Positions 1 through 7,660 of a DNA stretch of 64,000 nucleotides are shown piece after piece. The first letter of the stretch is position 1. Each line of letters starts with the position of its first letter. The stretch spans positions 3,605,001 through 3,669,000 of the forward strand of contig NZ_CP077311.1 in the NCBI RefSeq assembly GCF_019048265.1, written 5' to 3'. The position numbers and the translations under genes are program-made. The notes below the pieces were generated by a model that saw nothing but the letters and a program-made list of their open reading frames with translations, did not search any database and was not told where the DNA came from. The stretch comes from Aeromonas sp. FDAARGOS 1405. Its GTDB lineage: Bacteria > Pseudomonadota > Gammaproteobacteria > Enterobacterales > Aeromonadaceae.

Positions 1-1083
1 TCCCCCGAGCTGCTTAGCTGTCTGCGCCTGCGCGCCGACAAGCAATATCGCCTGTTCAACGGTGCCCTCGAGTGTCAGCTGCGCAACTACCAGATTGCAC
101 TGGACTCCGTGGCCTCCCAAAAAGAGGTGGCACAGGACTTTGCCAACCGTCTGCGCAAGAATCTGAAAACCCTCGAGAAATGGGCCAACAAAGAGGGCAT
201 CGATTGCTATCGCATCTACGATGCCGACTTGCCGGAATACAACGCCGCCATCGACCGTTATCAGGACTATCTTGTGGTGCAGGAGTATGCCGCGCCCAAG
301 GACATCCCCGCCCAGAAGACCCGTCAGCGTCTGCTCGACATGGTGCAGGCCGCCATCAAGGTGACCGGGATGGATGGCGAGAAGGTGATCCTGAAGGTGC
401 GTGAGCGTCAGGAAGGGAAACAGCAATATCAGAAGCTCTCCGAAGAGCAGCACCGGATGGAAGTGCAGGAGTACGGTGCCCGTCTGTGGGTCAACCTCTA
501 TGACTATCTGGATACCGGTCTGTTCCTCGATCACCGTCAGACTCGCCGTATGCTGGGTCAGATGGCCAAGGGCAAGCGCTTCCTGAACCTGTTTGCCTAC
601 ACCGGCAGTGCCACCGTGCACGCAGGTCTTGGCGGTGCCAGCGAGACCACCACGGTGGATATGTCGCGCACCTACCTGAACTGGGCGCAGGACAACATGC
701 GTCTCAACTCGCTGGTGGGCCGTCAGCACAAGTTTGTCCAGGCAGATTGCCTGAAGTGGTTGTCTGAAGCCGATGAGCAGTACGACCTCATCTTCATCGA
801 TCCGCCCACCTTCTCCAACTCCAAGCGGATGGACGAGAGCTTCGACGTACAGCGCGATCACCTGCTGCTGATGCAGCACCTGAAGCGCCTGCTGGCGGCG
901 GACGGCACTCTGGTCTTCTCCAACAACAAGCGTCACTTCAAGATGGATCTGGCCGGTCTCGAGGCCACTGGTCTCAAGGCCCAGAACATCACCCAGAAGA
1001 CGCGACCGAAGGATTTCGAACGTAACCAGCACATCCACAACTGCTGGATCATCACCCATGCGCCGGAGCAAGGCGAGGTGTGA
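1..1083 (+). CDS. rlmL: 23S rRNA methyltransferase RlmKL, C-terminal part (5' end outside window)
   Basis: The reading frame is open from the first base, so the N-terminal half (THUMP and most of the RlmL m2G2445 domain) lies upstream. The visible 360 residues hold the C-terminal RlmK domain, which makes m7G2069 in 23S rRNA in the fused gammaproteobacterial enzyme. A SAM-binding stretch reads [16 protein letters not shown], followed by the catalytic-loop motif DPPTFSNSK and [12 protein letters not shown]. The stop codon overlaps the ATG of the next gene (ATGA), indicating translational coupling. Identification is by recall of the family; confidence is high. Confidence 0.95.
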   Translation, partial: SPELLSCLRLRADKQYRLFNGALECQLRNYQIALDSVASQKEVAQDFANRLRKNLKTLEKWANKEGIDCYRIYDADLPEYNAAIDRYQDYLVVQEYAAPKDIPAQKTRQRLLDMVQAAIKVTGMDGEKVILKVRERQEGKQQYQKLSEEQHRMEVQEYGARLWVNLYDYLDTGLFLDHRQTRRMLGQMAKGKRFLNLFAYTGSATVHAGLGGASETTTVDMSRTYLNWAQDNMRLNSLVGRQHKFVQADCLKWLSEADEQYDLIFIDPPTFSNSKRMDESFDVQRDHLLLMQHLKRLLAADGTLVFSNNKRHFKMDLAGLEATGLKAQNITQKTRPKDFERNQHIHNCWIITHAPEQGEV

Positions 1084-1313
1084 TGCTGACCCTGTTTCAT
1101 ACCGACGGTTGCCACCTGTGCGAACAGGCGTGGGCGCTGGTGGAGGCGGCTGGCCTTGCCACTACCACCCGCCAGTGCGACATCATGGATGATGAGCAGT
1201 GGCTTGCCGCCTATCGGGTGCGCATTCCGGTGCTGCGTGACGAGGCGGGCCGCGAGCTCGGCTGGCCCTTCACGCTGGTGGAGCTCAAGGGCTGGGCCGC
1301 CCGTCAGGGGTGA
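1083..1313 (+). CDS. Glutaredoxin-like (DUF836 type) small thioredoxin-fold protein
   Basis: A 76-residue protein with a CxxC active-site pair (Cys10 and Cys13 in GCHLCEQ) near the N-terminus and a later cis-proline-type segment RIPVLRD, the hallmarks of a minimal glutaredoxin fold. ATG at 1083 overlaps the rlmL stop; an in-frame GTG one codon upstream is also possible. Genes of this type commonly sit between rlmL and uup in Vibrio and Aeromonas relatives. The physiological substrate is unknown; a thiol-disulfide role is inferred from the motif only. Confidence 0.8.
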   Translation: MLTLFHTDGCHLCEQAWALVEAAGLATTTRQCDIMDDEQWLAAYRVRIPVLRDEAGRELGWPFTLVELKGWAARQG

Positions 1314-1331
1314 GAGTGATTTGACGATAAA

Positions 1332-1365
1332 ACGGGGGCAGACCCAGTCTGCTGCCCGTTTTTTT
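1332..1365 (+). terminator. Intrinsic terminator after rlmL operon
   Basis: Inverted arms ACGGGGGCAGAC and GTCTGCTGCCCGT enclose a very short loop and run into seven T residues. This closes the rlmL-glutaredoxin transcript just before uup. Confidence 0.85.
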
Positions 1366-1386
1366 CATATGAAATAAGGAACACAC

Positions 1387-3300
1387 ATGGCTCTTTTAAC
1401 ATTGCACGGCGCATGTCTGTCGTTCAGTGATTTCCCGCTGCTCGACAATGCCGAATTGACCATCGAGCGGGGCGAGCGCCTCTGTCTGGTTGGCCGCAAC
1501 GGGGCGGGCAAGTCCACTCTGATGAAGGTCATTGCCAGCGAATTGCCGCTGGACGACGGGCGTCTGGTGCTGCAACAAGATTTGAAAGTGACCCGCCTTG
1601 AGCAGGATCCGCCGGCTTCCAGCGAGCTGACGGTGTTTGACTATGCCGCCGAAGGGCTGGCGGGGGTGGGGGAGCTGCTCAAGCAGTACCACCACATCTC
1701 CATGGAGCTGGCGAGCGATCCGTCAGATGCCAATATTCGCAAGATGAGCGAATTGCAAGAGCAGCTCGATTATCAGAACGGCTGGCAGTTCGAGACCCGT
1801 ATCAGTCAGGTGTTGACCCTGCTGGGGCTGGATCCTGACGTGACCCTCGATAGCCTCTCCGGTGGCTGGCTGCGCAAAGTGGCGCTGGCCCGTGCGCTGG
1901 CTTGCGATCCCGACTTGTTGCTGCTCGATGAGCCGACCAACCACCTGGATATCGAAGCCATCAACTGGCTGGAAGATTTCCTCAAGGATTTTCGCGGCGC
2001 CATCGTCTTTATCTCTCACGATCGGGAGTTCATCCACAAGCTGGCAACCCGGATCATCGATCTCGATCGCGGCGCCATCACCTCCTGGCCGGGCAACTAC
2101 GACGAGTATCTGCAGGGGAAAGAGGAGTGGCTGCGGGTCGAAGAGCTGAAAAATGCCGAATTCGACCGCAAGCTGGCCCAGGAAGAGGTCTGGGTTCGGC
2201 AGGGTATCAAGGCTCGCCGTACCCGTAACGAAGGCCGGGTGCGCGCCCTTGAAGCGATGCGGATGGAGCGCTCCCAGCGCCGCGAGCTGCAGGGCAAGGC
2301 CAAGCTGCAACTGGACGAGGTCAATCGCTCCGGCAAGCTGGTGTTCGAGACCGAAGGGCTGGGGTTGGACTTTGGCGATCGCACCCTGTTCAAGGAGCTC
2401 AATCTGCAAGTGCTGCGTGGCGACAAGATTGCGTTGGTCGGCCCCAATGGCTGCGGCAAATCGACCCTGATCAAGCTGTTGCTGGGGCAGCTTGAGCCGA
2501 CCCGTGGCACCGTCAAGGGGGGCACCAATCTGGAGGTTGCCTACTTCGATCAGTACCGCGAGCAGCTCGATCCCGAGCAGACGGTGGTGGACAACGTCGG
2601 GGAGGGCAAGCAGGAGGTGATGGTGCGCGGCCGCTCCCGTCACATTCTTGGTTACCTGCAGGACTTTCTGTTCGAGCCCAAGCGGGCCCGTACCCCGGTC
2701 AAGGCGCTCTCCGGTGGCGAGAAGAACCGGCTGCTGCTGGCAAAGCTGTTCCTTAAACCCAGCAACCTACTGATCCTAGATGAACCGACCAACGATCTGG
2801 ATGTGGAAACCCTGGAGCTGCTGGAAGAGCTGCTTTCCGACTATCCCGGCACCCTGCTGCTGGTGAGTCACGATCGTCGCTTCATCGACAACACAGTGAC
2901 CGGCTGCTGGCTGTTTGAAGGGGATGGCCGCATCAGCGATTACGTGGGTGGTTACGCCGACATGATGGCGACCCGCGAACAGCAGAACGCTCAACAACAG
3001 GCCAAGAGTGCACCGGTCAAGGCCCCGGAGCCGGTCGTTGCCGCCGCGCCAGAAGCGCCGAAGAAGAGCAAGAAGCTCTCCTACAAGCTGCAGCTTGAAC
3101 TGGAAGGGTTGCCTGCTCGTCTTGAGCAGCTGGAAGCCGAGCTGGATGCGCTGCAAAGCGAGATCAACCAGCCAGGGTTCTTCTCGCTGCCGGCAGATAA
3201 AACCCAGCCGAAACTGGATGCGCTCAATGCCGCTGAAGCCGCGCTGGAGCAGGCATTTGCTCGCTGGGAAGAGCTGGAAGGACTCAAAAATCAGGAGTAA
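1387..3300 (+). CDS. uup: ABC-F family ATPase Uup
   Basis: A 637-residue soluble protein with two ABC ATPase cassettes: Walker A GRNGAGKST near residue 37 and GPNGCGKST near residue 352, with signatures LSGGWLRK and LSGGEKNR and Walker B LLLLDEPTNHLD and LLILDEPTNDLD. A charged linker joins them, and a C-terminal coiled coil (about 550-637) is typical of Uup. ABC-F proteins act on ribosomes or nucleic acids rather than as transporters; uup mutants of E. coli show raised precise excision of transposons. Length matches the E. coli protein. The start has an AAGGA Shine-Dalgarno sequence. Confidence 0.95.
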   Translation: MALLTLHGACLSFSDFPLLDNAELTIERGERLCLVGRNGAGKSTLMKVIASELPLDDGRLVLQQDLKVTRLEQDPPASSELTVFDYAAEGLAGVGELLKQYHHISMELASDPSDANIRKMSELQEQLDYQNGWQFETRISQVLTLLGLDPDVTLDSLSGGWLRKVALARALACDPDLLLLDEPTNHLDIEAINWLEDFLKDFRGAIVFISHDREFIHKLATRIIDLDRGAITSWPGNYDEYLQGKEEWLRVEELKNAEFDRKLAQEEVWVRQGIKARRTRNEGRVRALEAMRMERSQRRELQGKAKLQLDEVNRSGKLVFETEGLGLDFGDRTLFKELNLQVLRGDKIALVGPNGCGKSTLIKLLLGQLEPTRGTVKGGTNLEVAYFDQYREQLDPEQTVVDNVGEGKQEVMVRGRSRHILGYLQDFLFEPKRARTPVKALSGGEKNRLLLAKLFLKPSNLLILDEPTNDLDVETLELLEELLSDYPGTLLLVSHDRRFIDNTVTGCWLFEGDGRISDYVGGYADMMATREQQNAQQQAKSAPVKAPEPVVAAAPEAPKKSKKLSYKLQLELEGLPARLEQLEAELDALQSEINQPGFFSLPADKTQPKLDALNAAEAALEQAFARWEELEGLKNQE

Positions 3301-3373
3301 GCTCCCTGTAATTAAAACTTAATCCAGTTCAGTGCCTTGTGTCACATAGCCCGGTTAGGGTGGAAGTTTTTGT

Positions 3374-3402
3374 TTGACCGAGTGCGTTCGCAGGAGTAAA
3401 GA
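3374..3402 (+). promoter_or_regulatory. Possible sigma-70 promoter for rmf
   Basis: A good -35 (TTGACC) is followed by a 17-base spacer and a weak -10 (TAAAGA at 3397-3402). The predicted start, near 3408, falls inside the left arm of the hairpin at 3405-3433. A transcript begun here would not carry the full terminator stem, whereas read-through from uup would. This is inferred from pattern only; the -10 match is poor. Confidence 0.35.
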
Positions 3403-3461
3403 TGAAAGCGACCGATGCAGAATTGGTCGCTTTTTTTTTCCACGAAGAGGGTCGTAGATGA
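3402..3461 (+). CDS. Candidate 19-codon leader peptide upstream of rmf
   Basis: An ATG with a strong AGGAG Shine-Dalgarno sequence 6 bases upstream opens a 19-residue frame, MKATDAELVAFFFHEEGRR. Its TGA stop (3459-3461) overlaps both possible rmf start codons. Its codons 2-10 form a perfect 9-bp hairpin followed by nine T residues that encode the FFF stretch. The frame may be a genuine leader peptide or a chance frame across a terminator. I know of no described homologue. Confidence 0.45.
   Translation: MKATDAELVAFFFHEEGRR
3405..3439 (+). terminator. Intrinsic terminator or attenuator hairpin directly before rmf
   Basis: Arms AAAGCGACC (3405-3413) and GGTCGCTTT (3425-3433) flank an 11-base loop, and the T-tract runs 3431-3439. 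It could simply end uup transcription, but it stops only 18 bases before the rmf start region and lies within the leader frame, so any transcript from upstream must cross it. Confidence 0.75.
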
Positions 3462-3637
3462 TGAAGAGACAGAAGCGGGACCGTCTGGAAAGAGCTCGTG
3501 CTCGTGGTTATCAGGCTGGCGTGGTCGGCAAACAGAAAGAAGCGTGTCCGTATCAATGCCTGGATGCCCGAGGGCATTGGCTTGGTGGTTGGCGTGACGC
3601 CATGGAAGGGCGGGGCTCAGGCCTCTTCATGAAGTAG
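3461..3637 (+). CDS. rmf: Ribosome modulation factor
   Basis: A 58-residue basic protein beginning MKRQKRDRLERARARGYQ, with the family-defining segments CPYQ and WLGGWRDAM. RMF binds 70S ribosomes in stationary phase and converts them to 100S dimers with HPF. It is slightly longer than the 55-residue E. coli protein because of a different C-terminal tail. ATG at 3461 fits the family start; ATG at 3458 is equally close to the GAGG ribosome site (3447-3450). The rmf-fabA-lonH order matches the E. coli neighbourhood. The leader arrangement upstream is unusual. Confidence 0.95.
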   Translation: MKRQKRDRLERARARGYQAGVVGKQKEACPYQCLDARGHWLGGWRDAMEGRGSGLFMK

Positions 3638-3665
3638 CTGCTACTTCATCACTCATTACAAAAGG

Positions 3666-3688
3666 AAAGGGGCCGTTGTGGCCCCTTT
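3666..3688. terminator. Bidirectional terminator between rmf and fabA
   Basis: Perfect arms AAAGGGGCC and GGCCCCTTT around a 5-base loop, between two convergent genes. It is A-rich on one side and T-rich on the other, so it can serve both strands. Confidence 0.75.
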
Positions 3689-3721
3689 GCGTTAATGCTG
3701 TTTTACTACCAATCAGAGAGA

Positions 3722-4282
3722 TCAGAATGCGGTGGTATCTTTGAACAGGCCCACTTTCAGGTCGGTGGCGCTGTAGATCGGACGGCCGTCGACTTCGACC
3801 ACACCATCAGCAATCCCCATCACCAGCTTGCGGTTGATGACGCGCTTGAAGGTGATCTTGTAGGTCACTTTCTTGGCAGTCGGCAGGATCTGGCCGGTGA
3901 ATTTCACTTCGCCCACGCCCAGAGCACGACCCTTGCCGGGGCCACCTTTCCAGCCAAGGAAGAAGCCAACCAGCTGCCACATGGCGTCCAGACCGAGACA
4001 GCCAGGCATCACAGGGTCACCCGGGAAGTGGCAATCGAAGAACCAGAGATCCGGAGTAATGTCGAGCTCAGCCAGGATCTCGCCCTTGCCGTGTTCGCCG
4101 CCGTTGTCATTGATCTTGACGATGCGGTCCATCATCAACATGTTGGGGGCAGGCAGCTGACTGTTACCCTCACCAAACAGTTCGCCACGGCTGCAAGCCA
4201 GCAGCTCTTCACGGGTAAAAGAGTTCTTGCCCTGCTCGCACAGGGAAAGGCGGGCTTCCATGGTGGTATTGTCTACGGTCAC
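3722..4282 (-). CDS. fabA: 3-hydroxydecanoyl-ACP dehydratase/isomerase FabA
   Basis: FabA dehydrates 3-hydroxyacyl-ACP and isomerises trans-2- to cis-3-decenoyl-ACP, the branch point to unsaturated fatty acids. The 186-residue product carries the hot-dog-fold active site: His85 in FDCHFPGDP and Asp99 in [10 protein letters not shown]. It is 14 residues longer at the N-terminus than E. coli FabA. The GTG start is chosen because AAGGA lies 8 bases upstream, while an internal ATG at codon 8 has no ribosome site. It is convergent with rmf and downstream of lonH, as in E. coli. Confidence 0.96.
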   Translation of the reverse strand: MTVDNTTMEARLSLCEQGKNSFTREELLACSRGELFGEGNSQLPAPNMLMMDRIVKINDNGGEHGKGEILAELDITPDLWFFDCHFPGDPVMPGCLGLDAMWQLVGFFLGWKGGPGKGRALGVGEVKFTGQILPTAKKVTYKITFKRVINRKLVMGIADGVVEVDGRPIYSATDLKVGLFKDTTAF

Positions 4283-4359
4283 GCGGTATTTCCTTCAAAT
4301 GGGTCAAAGCTGGGCCAATTTAGCTTACAGTTGTTCGCTAAACAACTCCGATCACTTCA

Positions 4360-6336
4360 TCAGCGGCCAAACAGGCGCCCCAGCAGGGATTGCAGCAGTC
4401 CGACTTTGGCAGTGGAGCCGTTCAACTCGTCCAACCGCTCCTGAATACGGCCAAACAGGGTATCGGGCATATCAGGCTCACCGGCGACACAGCCAGTCAG
4501 CAACTCGATGGCCTCTTCCACATGATCCACCGGGTGGATGTGGAACTGGCCTGCTTCAACCGCTGCAATCACCTCGTCAGAGAGGTTCAGCTGCTGGATG
4601 TTGGTGCCCGGCAAAATGATCCCTTGCTTGCCGGTGATGCCGTGGATTTTGCACACCCGGAAGAAGCCTTCAATCTTCTCGTTCACGCCACCAACGGCCT
4701 GCACATTGCCAAACTGATCGACCGCACCGGTCACGGCGAAGTGCTGATAGATAGGCTGGCGGGCGAGGGCAGAGAGCAGGGCACACAAGCCGGTCAGGGA
4801 GGCGCTGTCGCCATCAATTTCGTGGTAAGACTGCTCGAACACCAGATTGGCCGACAGGGGGGAGGGGTTCTCTGCACCAAATTTGTTGGAGAGATAGCCG
4901 TGGATAATCATCATCGCCTTGGCGTGGATATGACCGGCCAGCTCCGCTTTGCGCTCGATATCCGCCACATCGCCATCACCAAGGTGTACGGTCGCGGTGA
5001 GGCGCACCGGCTCGCCGAAGTCATAAGGGTGACCGGAGACCTGAATGACAGACAGGCCGTTGATCTGGCCAATCTCTTCGCCGTCGGTTTGCAGCAGGAT
5101 CTGGCCGTCGATAACCCCCTGATCGGACTGCTCAACCAGATAGTTGAGGCGGTAATCCTGCTCCTCCAGTGCGCCGCGGATATGCTCGTCGGTGACCACA
5201 TCAGATTCCAGCTCCCGGGCCAGACTGTCAGCCATCCGCATGATGGCGGAGAGTTGCACTTCGGAGAGCGACAGCCACTCCTGATGGTCACAGAGGCGGC
5301 TGGCATGACGACAAAGGGCGGCGAGGGCGGCTGGCGTGAAGTCCAGCAGGCTCCAGCGCTGGCGCAGCCAGGCCAGGTACTGCAGAAATTCCTGCAGATC
5401 CTCTTCAATATTGACCTCTGACACCAGATCCGCGCGCAGGAAGATGCGTTCGGACATATCCCGATCCAGCATCTGGAACTCGGCCACGTCCAGTCGGTCA
5501 CCAACCAGGATCAGCTTGAGCTTGATGGGGGTCGCTTCAGGCGCGAAGAAGGGGGTCAGAGTTTTCCCTTCCTGATAGGCGTTCCAGTCCAGCTCGCCTT
5601 TTTGCATGGCATTTTTCAGTTTGAACCAGAGGTGAGGCTGGTCGAGCAGCTCATCCAGTTGCAAGATGAGGTAACCGCCATTGGCTTCGCGCAGCAAGCC
5701 AGGCTCCAACAGGTGCTGATTGGCATAGACAGAGCCTTGTTCTGTCTGGTAATTGATGGAGCCAAACAGGGTATCCCAGTTGAGATCGCGGCCATAAATC
5801 ACCGGCGCTTCCTGCGCTTCGTGGTGGATCAGCAGGTTGATCAGAATGGGGTGCTGGAACTCCAGACCCAATGCCACGTGAGCCGCCAGATCGGAGAGGA
5901 AATCATCGATTTTCGGATCATTGTTCTGCTTGCGCATGATGCGGGTCACGATACGTTCGGCATCGAGATGGTGGCTCAACAGCTTGAGCAGCTCGCCAAC
6001 CATTTCGCAAAACTCGACGCCGGTGCCCGGTTGCAGGCGCAGCCAGATAGGTTTGTAGGGGTTGTTCAGATTTTCGGTGTAGCAGAGATCAAACAGGTCA
6101 CCGTCCTTGCCATTGGAGTCGGCAATCAACGTTTGGCAAACGCCTTCGTAATCTGCGCCGGGGAACCCGTTGAGCAGCATGACCGGACAGTCACCATCAA
6201 AACTGGCAAGACGTTTGATGCCGGAAATGGCTCTGGGTTGCAGTGCAGCAAAGGGGATAGGTTCAAGCTCGCTAAGCTTGGGGAACTGTTCAATCGCAAA
6301 AGCGGGTTTTAATTGTTCTGATGTTAATTCAGCCAC
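4360..6336 (-). CDS. lonH: Lon-like ATP-dependent protease family protein LonH (YcbZ)
   Basis: A 658-residue member of the YcbZ/LonH family with a C-terminal Lon-type proteolytic domain. The catalytic dyad is visible as Ser in DGDSAS and Lys in GGVNEKIEG near the C-terminus. The N-terminal half resembles a degenerate AAA region without an obvious classical Walker A. The start is GTG with GGA upstream. It lies directly upstream of fabA on the same strand, as in E. coli. Its start is only 82 bases from the dif site, so its promoter must lie between the two or overlap dif. Confidence 0.85.
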   Translation of the reverse strand: MAELTSEQLKPAFAIEQFPKLSELEPIPFAALQPRAISGIKRLASFDGDCPVMLLNGFPGADYEGVCQTLIADSNGKDGDLFDLCYTENLNNPYKPIWLRLQPGTGVEFCEMVGELLKLLSHHLDAERIVTRIMRKQNNDPKIDDFLSDLAAHVALGLEFQHPILINLLIHHEAQEAPVIYGRDLNWDTLFGSINYQTEQGSVYANQHLLEPGLLREANGGYLILQLDELLDQPHLWFKLKNAMQKGELDWNAYQEGKTLTPFFAPEATPIKLKLILVGDRLDVAEFQMLDRDMSERIFLRADLVSEVNIEEDLQEFLQYLAWLRQRWSLLDFTPAALAALCRHASRLCDHQEWLSLSEVQLSAIMRMADSLARELESDVVTDEHIRGALEEQDYRLNYLVEQSDQGVIDGQILLQTDGEEIGQINGLSVIQVSGHPYDFGEPVRLTATVHLGDGDVADIERKAELAGHIHAKAMMIIHGYLSNKFGAENPSPLSANLVFEQSYHEIDGDSASLTGLCALLSALARQPIYQHFAVTGAVDQFGNVQAVGGVNEKIEGFFRVCKIHGITGKQGIILPGTNIQQLNLSDEVIAAVEAGQFHIHPVDHVEEAIELLTGCVAGEPDMPDTLFGRIQERLDELNGSTAKVGLLQSLLGRLFGR

Positions 6337-6417
6337 TTAAGACATCCGGTCGAAGATAGGATCAATTGTTGCCATTATACACAGTTCAATAAGTGGTGAC
6401 AGGAAACAAGATACTTG

Positions 6418-6445
6418 ATTTAACATAATATACATTATGCGCAGT
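6418..6445 (-). other. dif: dif chromosome dimer resolution site (XerCD)
   Basis: Read on the minus strand, the 28 bases are a XerC arm ACTGCGCATAA, a central TGTATA and a XerD arm TTATGTTAAAT. From recall, E. coli dif has XerC arm GGTGCGCATAA and the same centre and XerD arm, so 26 of 28 bases agree; only the two outermost XerC-arm bases differ. XerCD with FtsK resolves chromosome dimers here. The site marks the replication terminus. FtsK-guiding GGGNAGGG-type octamers noticed by eye on either side mostly point toward it. Confidence 0.93.
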
Positions 6446-6719
6446 GTTGGTTAAGAGTAAAACAGAGGGGCCGGAAGGCCCCCAATTCAAAATCACGGCA
6501 GTCTATAGCGCCACGAGCATTATCACCAAGTTTAAACAATGTTCGGCCATAGCCATATAGTTCCTGATTTTCTTTCAGTTTCAGCAGGATACTTGGGAAG
6601 GTCCACTCTACGGGCTTTCCGCCCAGTTCGGGATTGAACCATACGCAGCAGGTATCATTGCTCTCCTCATCATTCAGCGGCTTGACGGTTATCCTATAGC
6701 CACCGCCTGAAAGTGTCAC
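6435..6719 (-). CDS. Small hypothetical protein, DUF2158/YodC-like; possibly a fragment
   Basis: A 94-codon frame whose only usable start is a GTG without a ribosome site; the frame is closed by a TAA 30 bases further upstream. The segment VTLSGGGYRITVKPL followed by CCVWF and KPVEWTFPSILLKLK resembles the small YodC/DUF2158 family pattern (gap-rich Gly-Gly, then Cys-Val-Trp-Phe). Its last codons and stop lie inside the XerC arm of dif. It may be intact, 5'-truncated or decayed; function unknown. Confidence 0.4.
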   Translation of the reverse strand: MTLSGGGYRITVKPLNDEESNDTCCVWFNPELGGKPVEWTFPSILLKLKENQELYGYGRTLFKLGDNARGAIDCRDFELGAFRPLCFTLNQHCA

Positions 6720-6778
6720 AACTTGAGAAGTATTGGAATCTTTGCATTACTACGCCTTGTTACGCTAATAGCTCTAGC

Positions 6779-7062
6779 TTAATCAGTATCAAAATGACAA
6801 TACAGCAAGCAATGAACCTTCACAGAATGCCATAAGGCTTCAGACATTTTTCCAGGGCTGACCCGTCGCACCAGATCGGCCAGACTCAGCACGTCCCCTT
6901 GGCCATAAGCTCCTCGAGGGTTGCGACCCGAAATGGTGAACGTTCTCCCATATATTTTTTTCTCTCTTCTGGTGTGGGCCTACTCTGTGAGACATGTTGA
7001 AGGTCAATTTTAACCTTGGTTTCACAAATTATGCCGATAACCCCATTTATCGGCATCACCAT
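6779..7062 (-). pseudogene. Decayed small gene, frameshifted
   Basis: An ATG at 7062, 5 bases after an AAGGA site, opens MVMPINGVIGIICETKV and runs through RPTPEERKKYMGERSPF and VATLEELMAKG to a stop near 6886. Shifting by one base restores an open frame reading DVLSLADLVRRVSPGKM to a TAA at 6779-6781. The most economical reading is loss of one G in a G-run. No family is recognised. It follows the upstream decayed gene by one base between stop and start, so the two may have been a cotranscribed pair. Confidence 0.4.
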
Positions 7063-7063
7063 C

Positions 7064-7563
7064 CTAGTCCTTATCAACGTTGTTTTGCTCTGAGCTATCT
7101 GGAGCGGCTCTCACGAACCTGACCCCATTACGCTTATAAATATGAAAGTCAGGATGTTTTCCTTCGTGTATATCTTCAATAAGCCTTTACGAGGGCCTGT
7201 CCCCCGCCCAGGAATGGTGTAGGTTTGGTTTTCGCCGTTCTTCCCATCTTGTTACCACGAATATTCTTTGCCACGTGCATCCCCTGTTTGAGCACCATGC
7301 TTCATACGGATATTGATGCGGTTCTGGCGAAAAAAGAACTCAATGATAACAACCTTGCCTTGTGAGAGATAATGCCCCTCCCCTTTGGTTTGCGTGAGCA
7401 TGGTGGGGGTGAGCTGTAGAGATAACAAGATATAGCAATCGCCCCCTCCCATTGGTCGATATTCTGAAACCACAAATGTCGTATTTTGAGACAAGCGTTC
7501 ACTATTAAAATGCTTGAACAATATGTGTATTGGGCTCCCCTTTTCACAGTGGGCAGCCATTGC
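7064..7563 (-). pseudogene. Decayed gene of about 165 codons with an in-frame stop and a frameshift
   Basis: ATG at 7563 (GGAG 8 bases upstream) opens 102 codons ending GKEYSW and TAA at about 7252. In the same frame after the stop the sequence continues QDGKNGENQTYTIPGRG and TGPRKGL. A one-base shift near 7176 then restores IEDIHEGKHPDFHIYKRNG and VRFVRAAPD to a TAG at 7064. The continuity across both lesions argues for one former gene. The family is not recognised. It is codirectional with and 98 bases downstream of the recombinase, suggesting cargo of a decayed mobile element. Confidence 0.5.
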
Positions 7564-7660
7564 ACTCACTCCGATTGACAGGGATATATTGTAAAATGAC
7601 GTGGTTCAAGGTGATGCCATTCCATTTCTTCTCTCTTCGTTATCTCTCACTAGTGTGCTT

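Noticed and set aside
6840..7025. 61-codon minus-strand frame overlapping the decayed gene
   Set aside because: It is an out-of-frame reading of the same decayed sequence; the frameshift-repaired reading has more protein-like composition.
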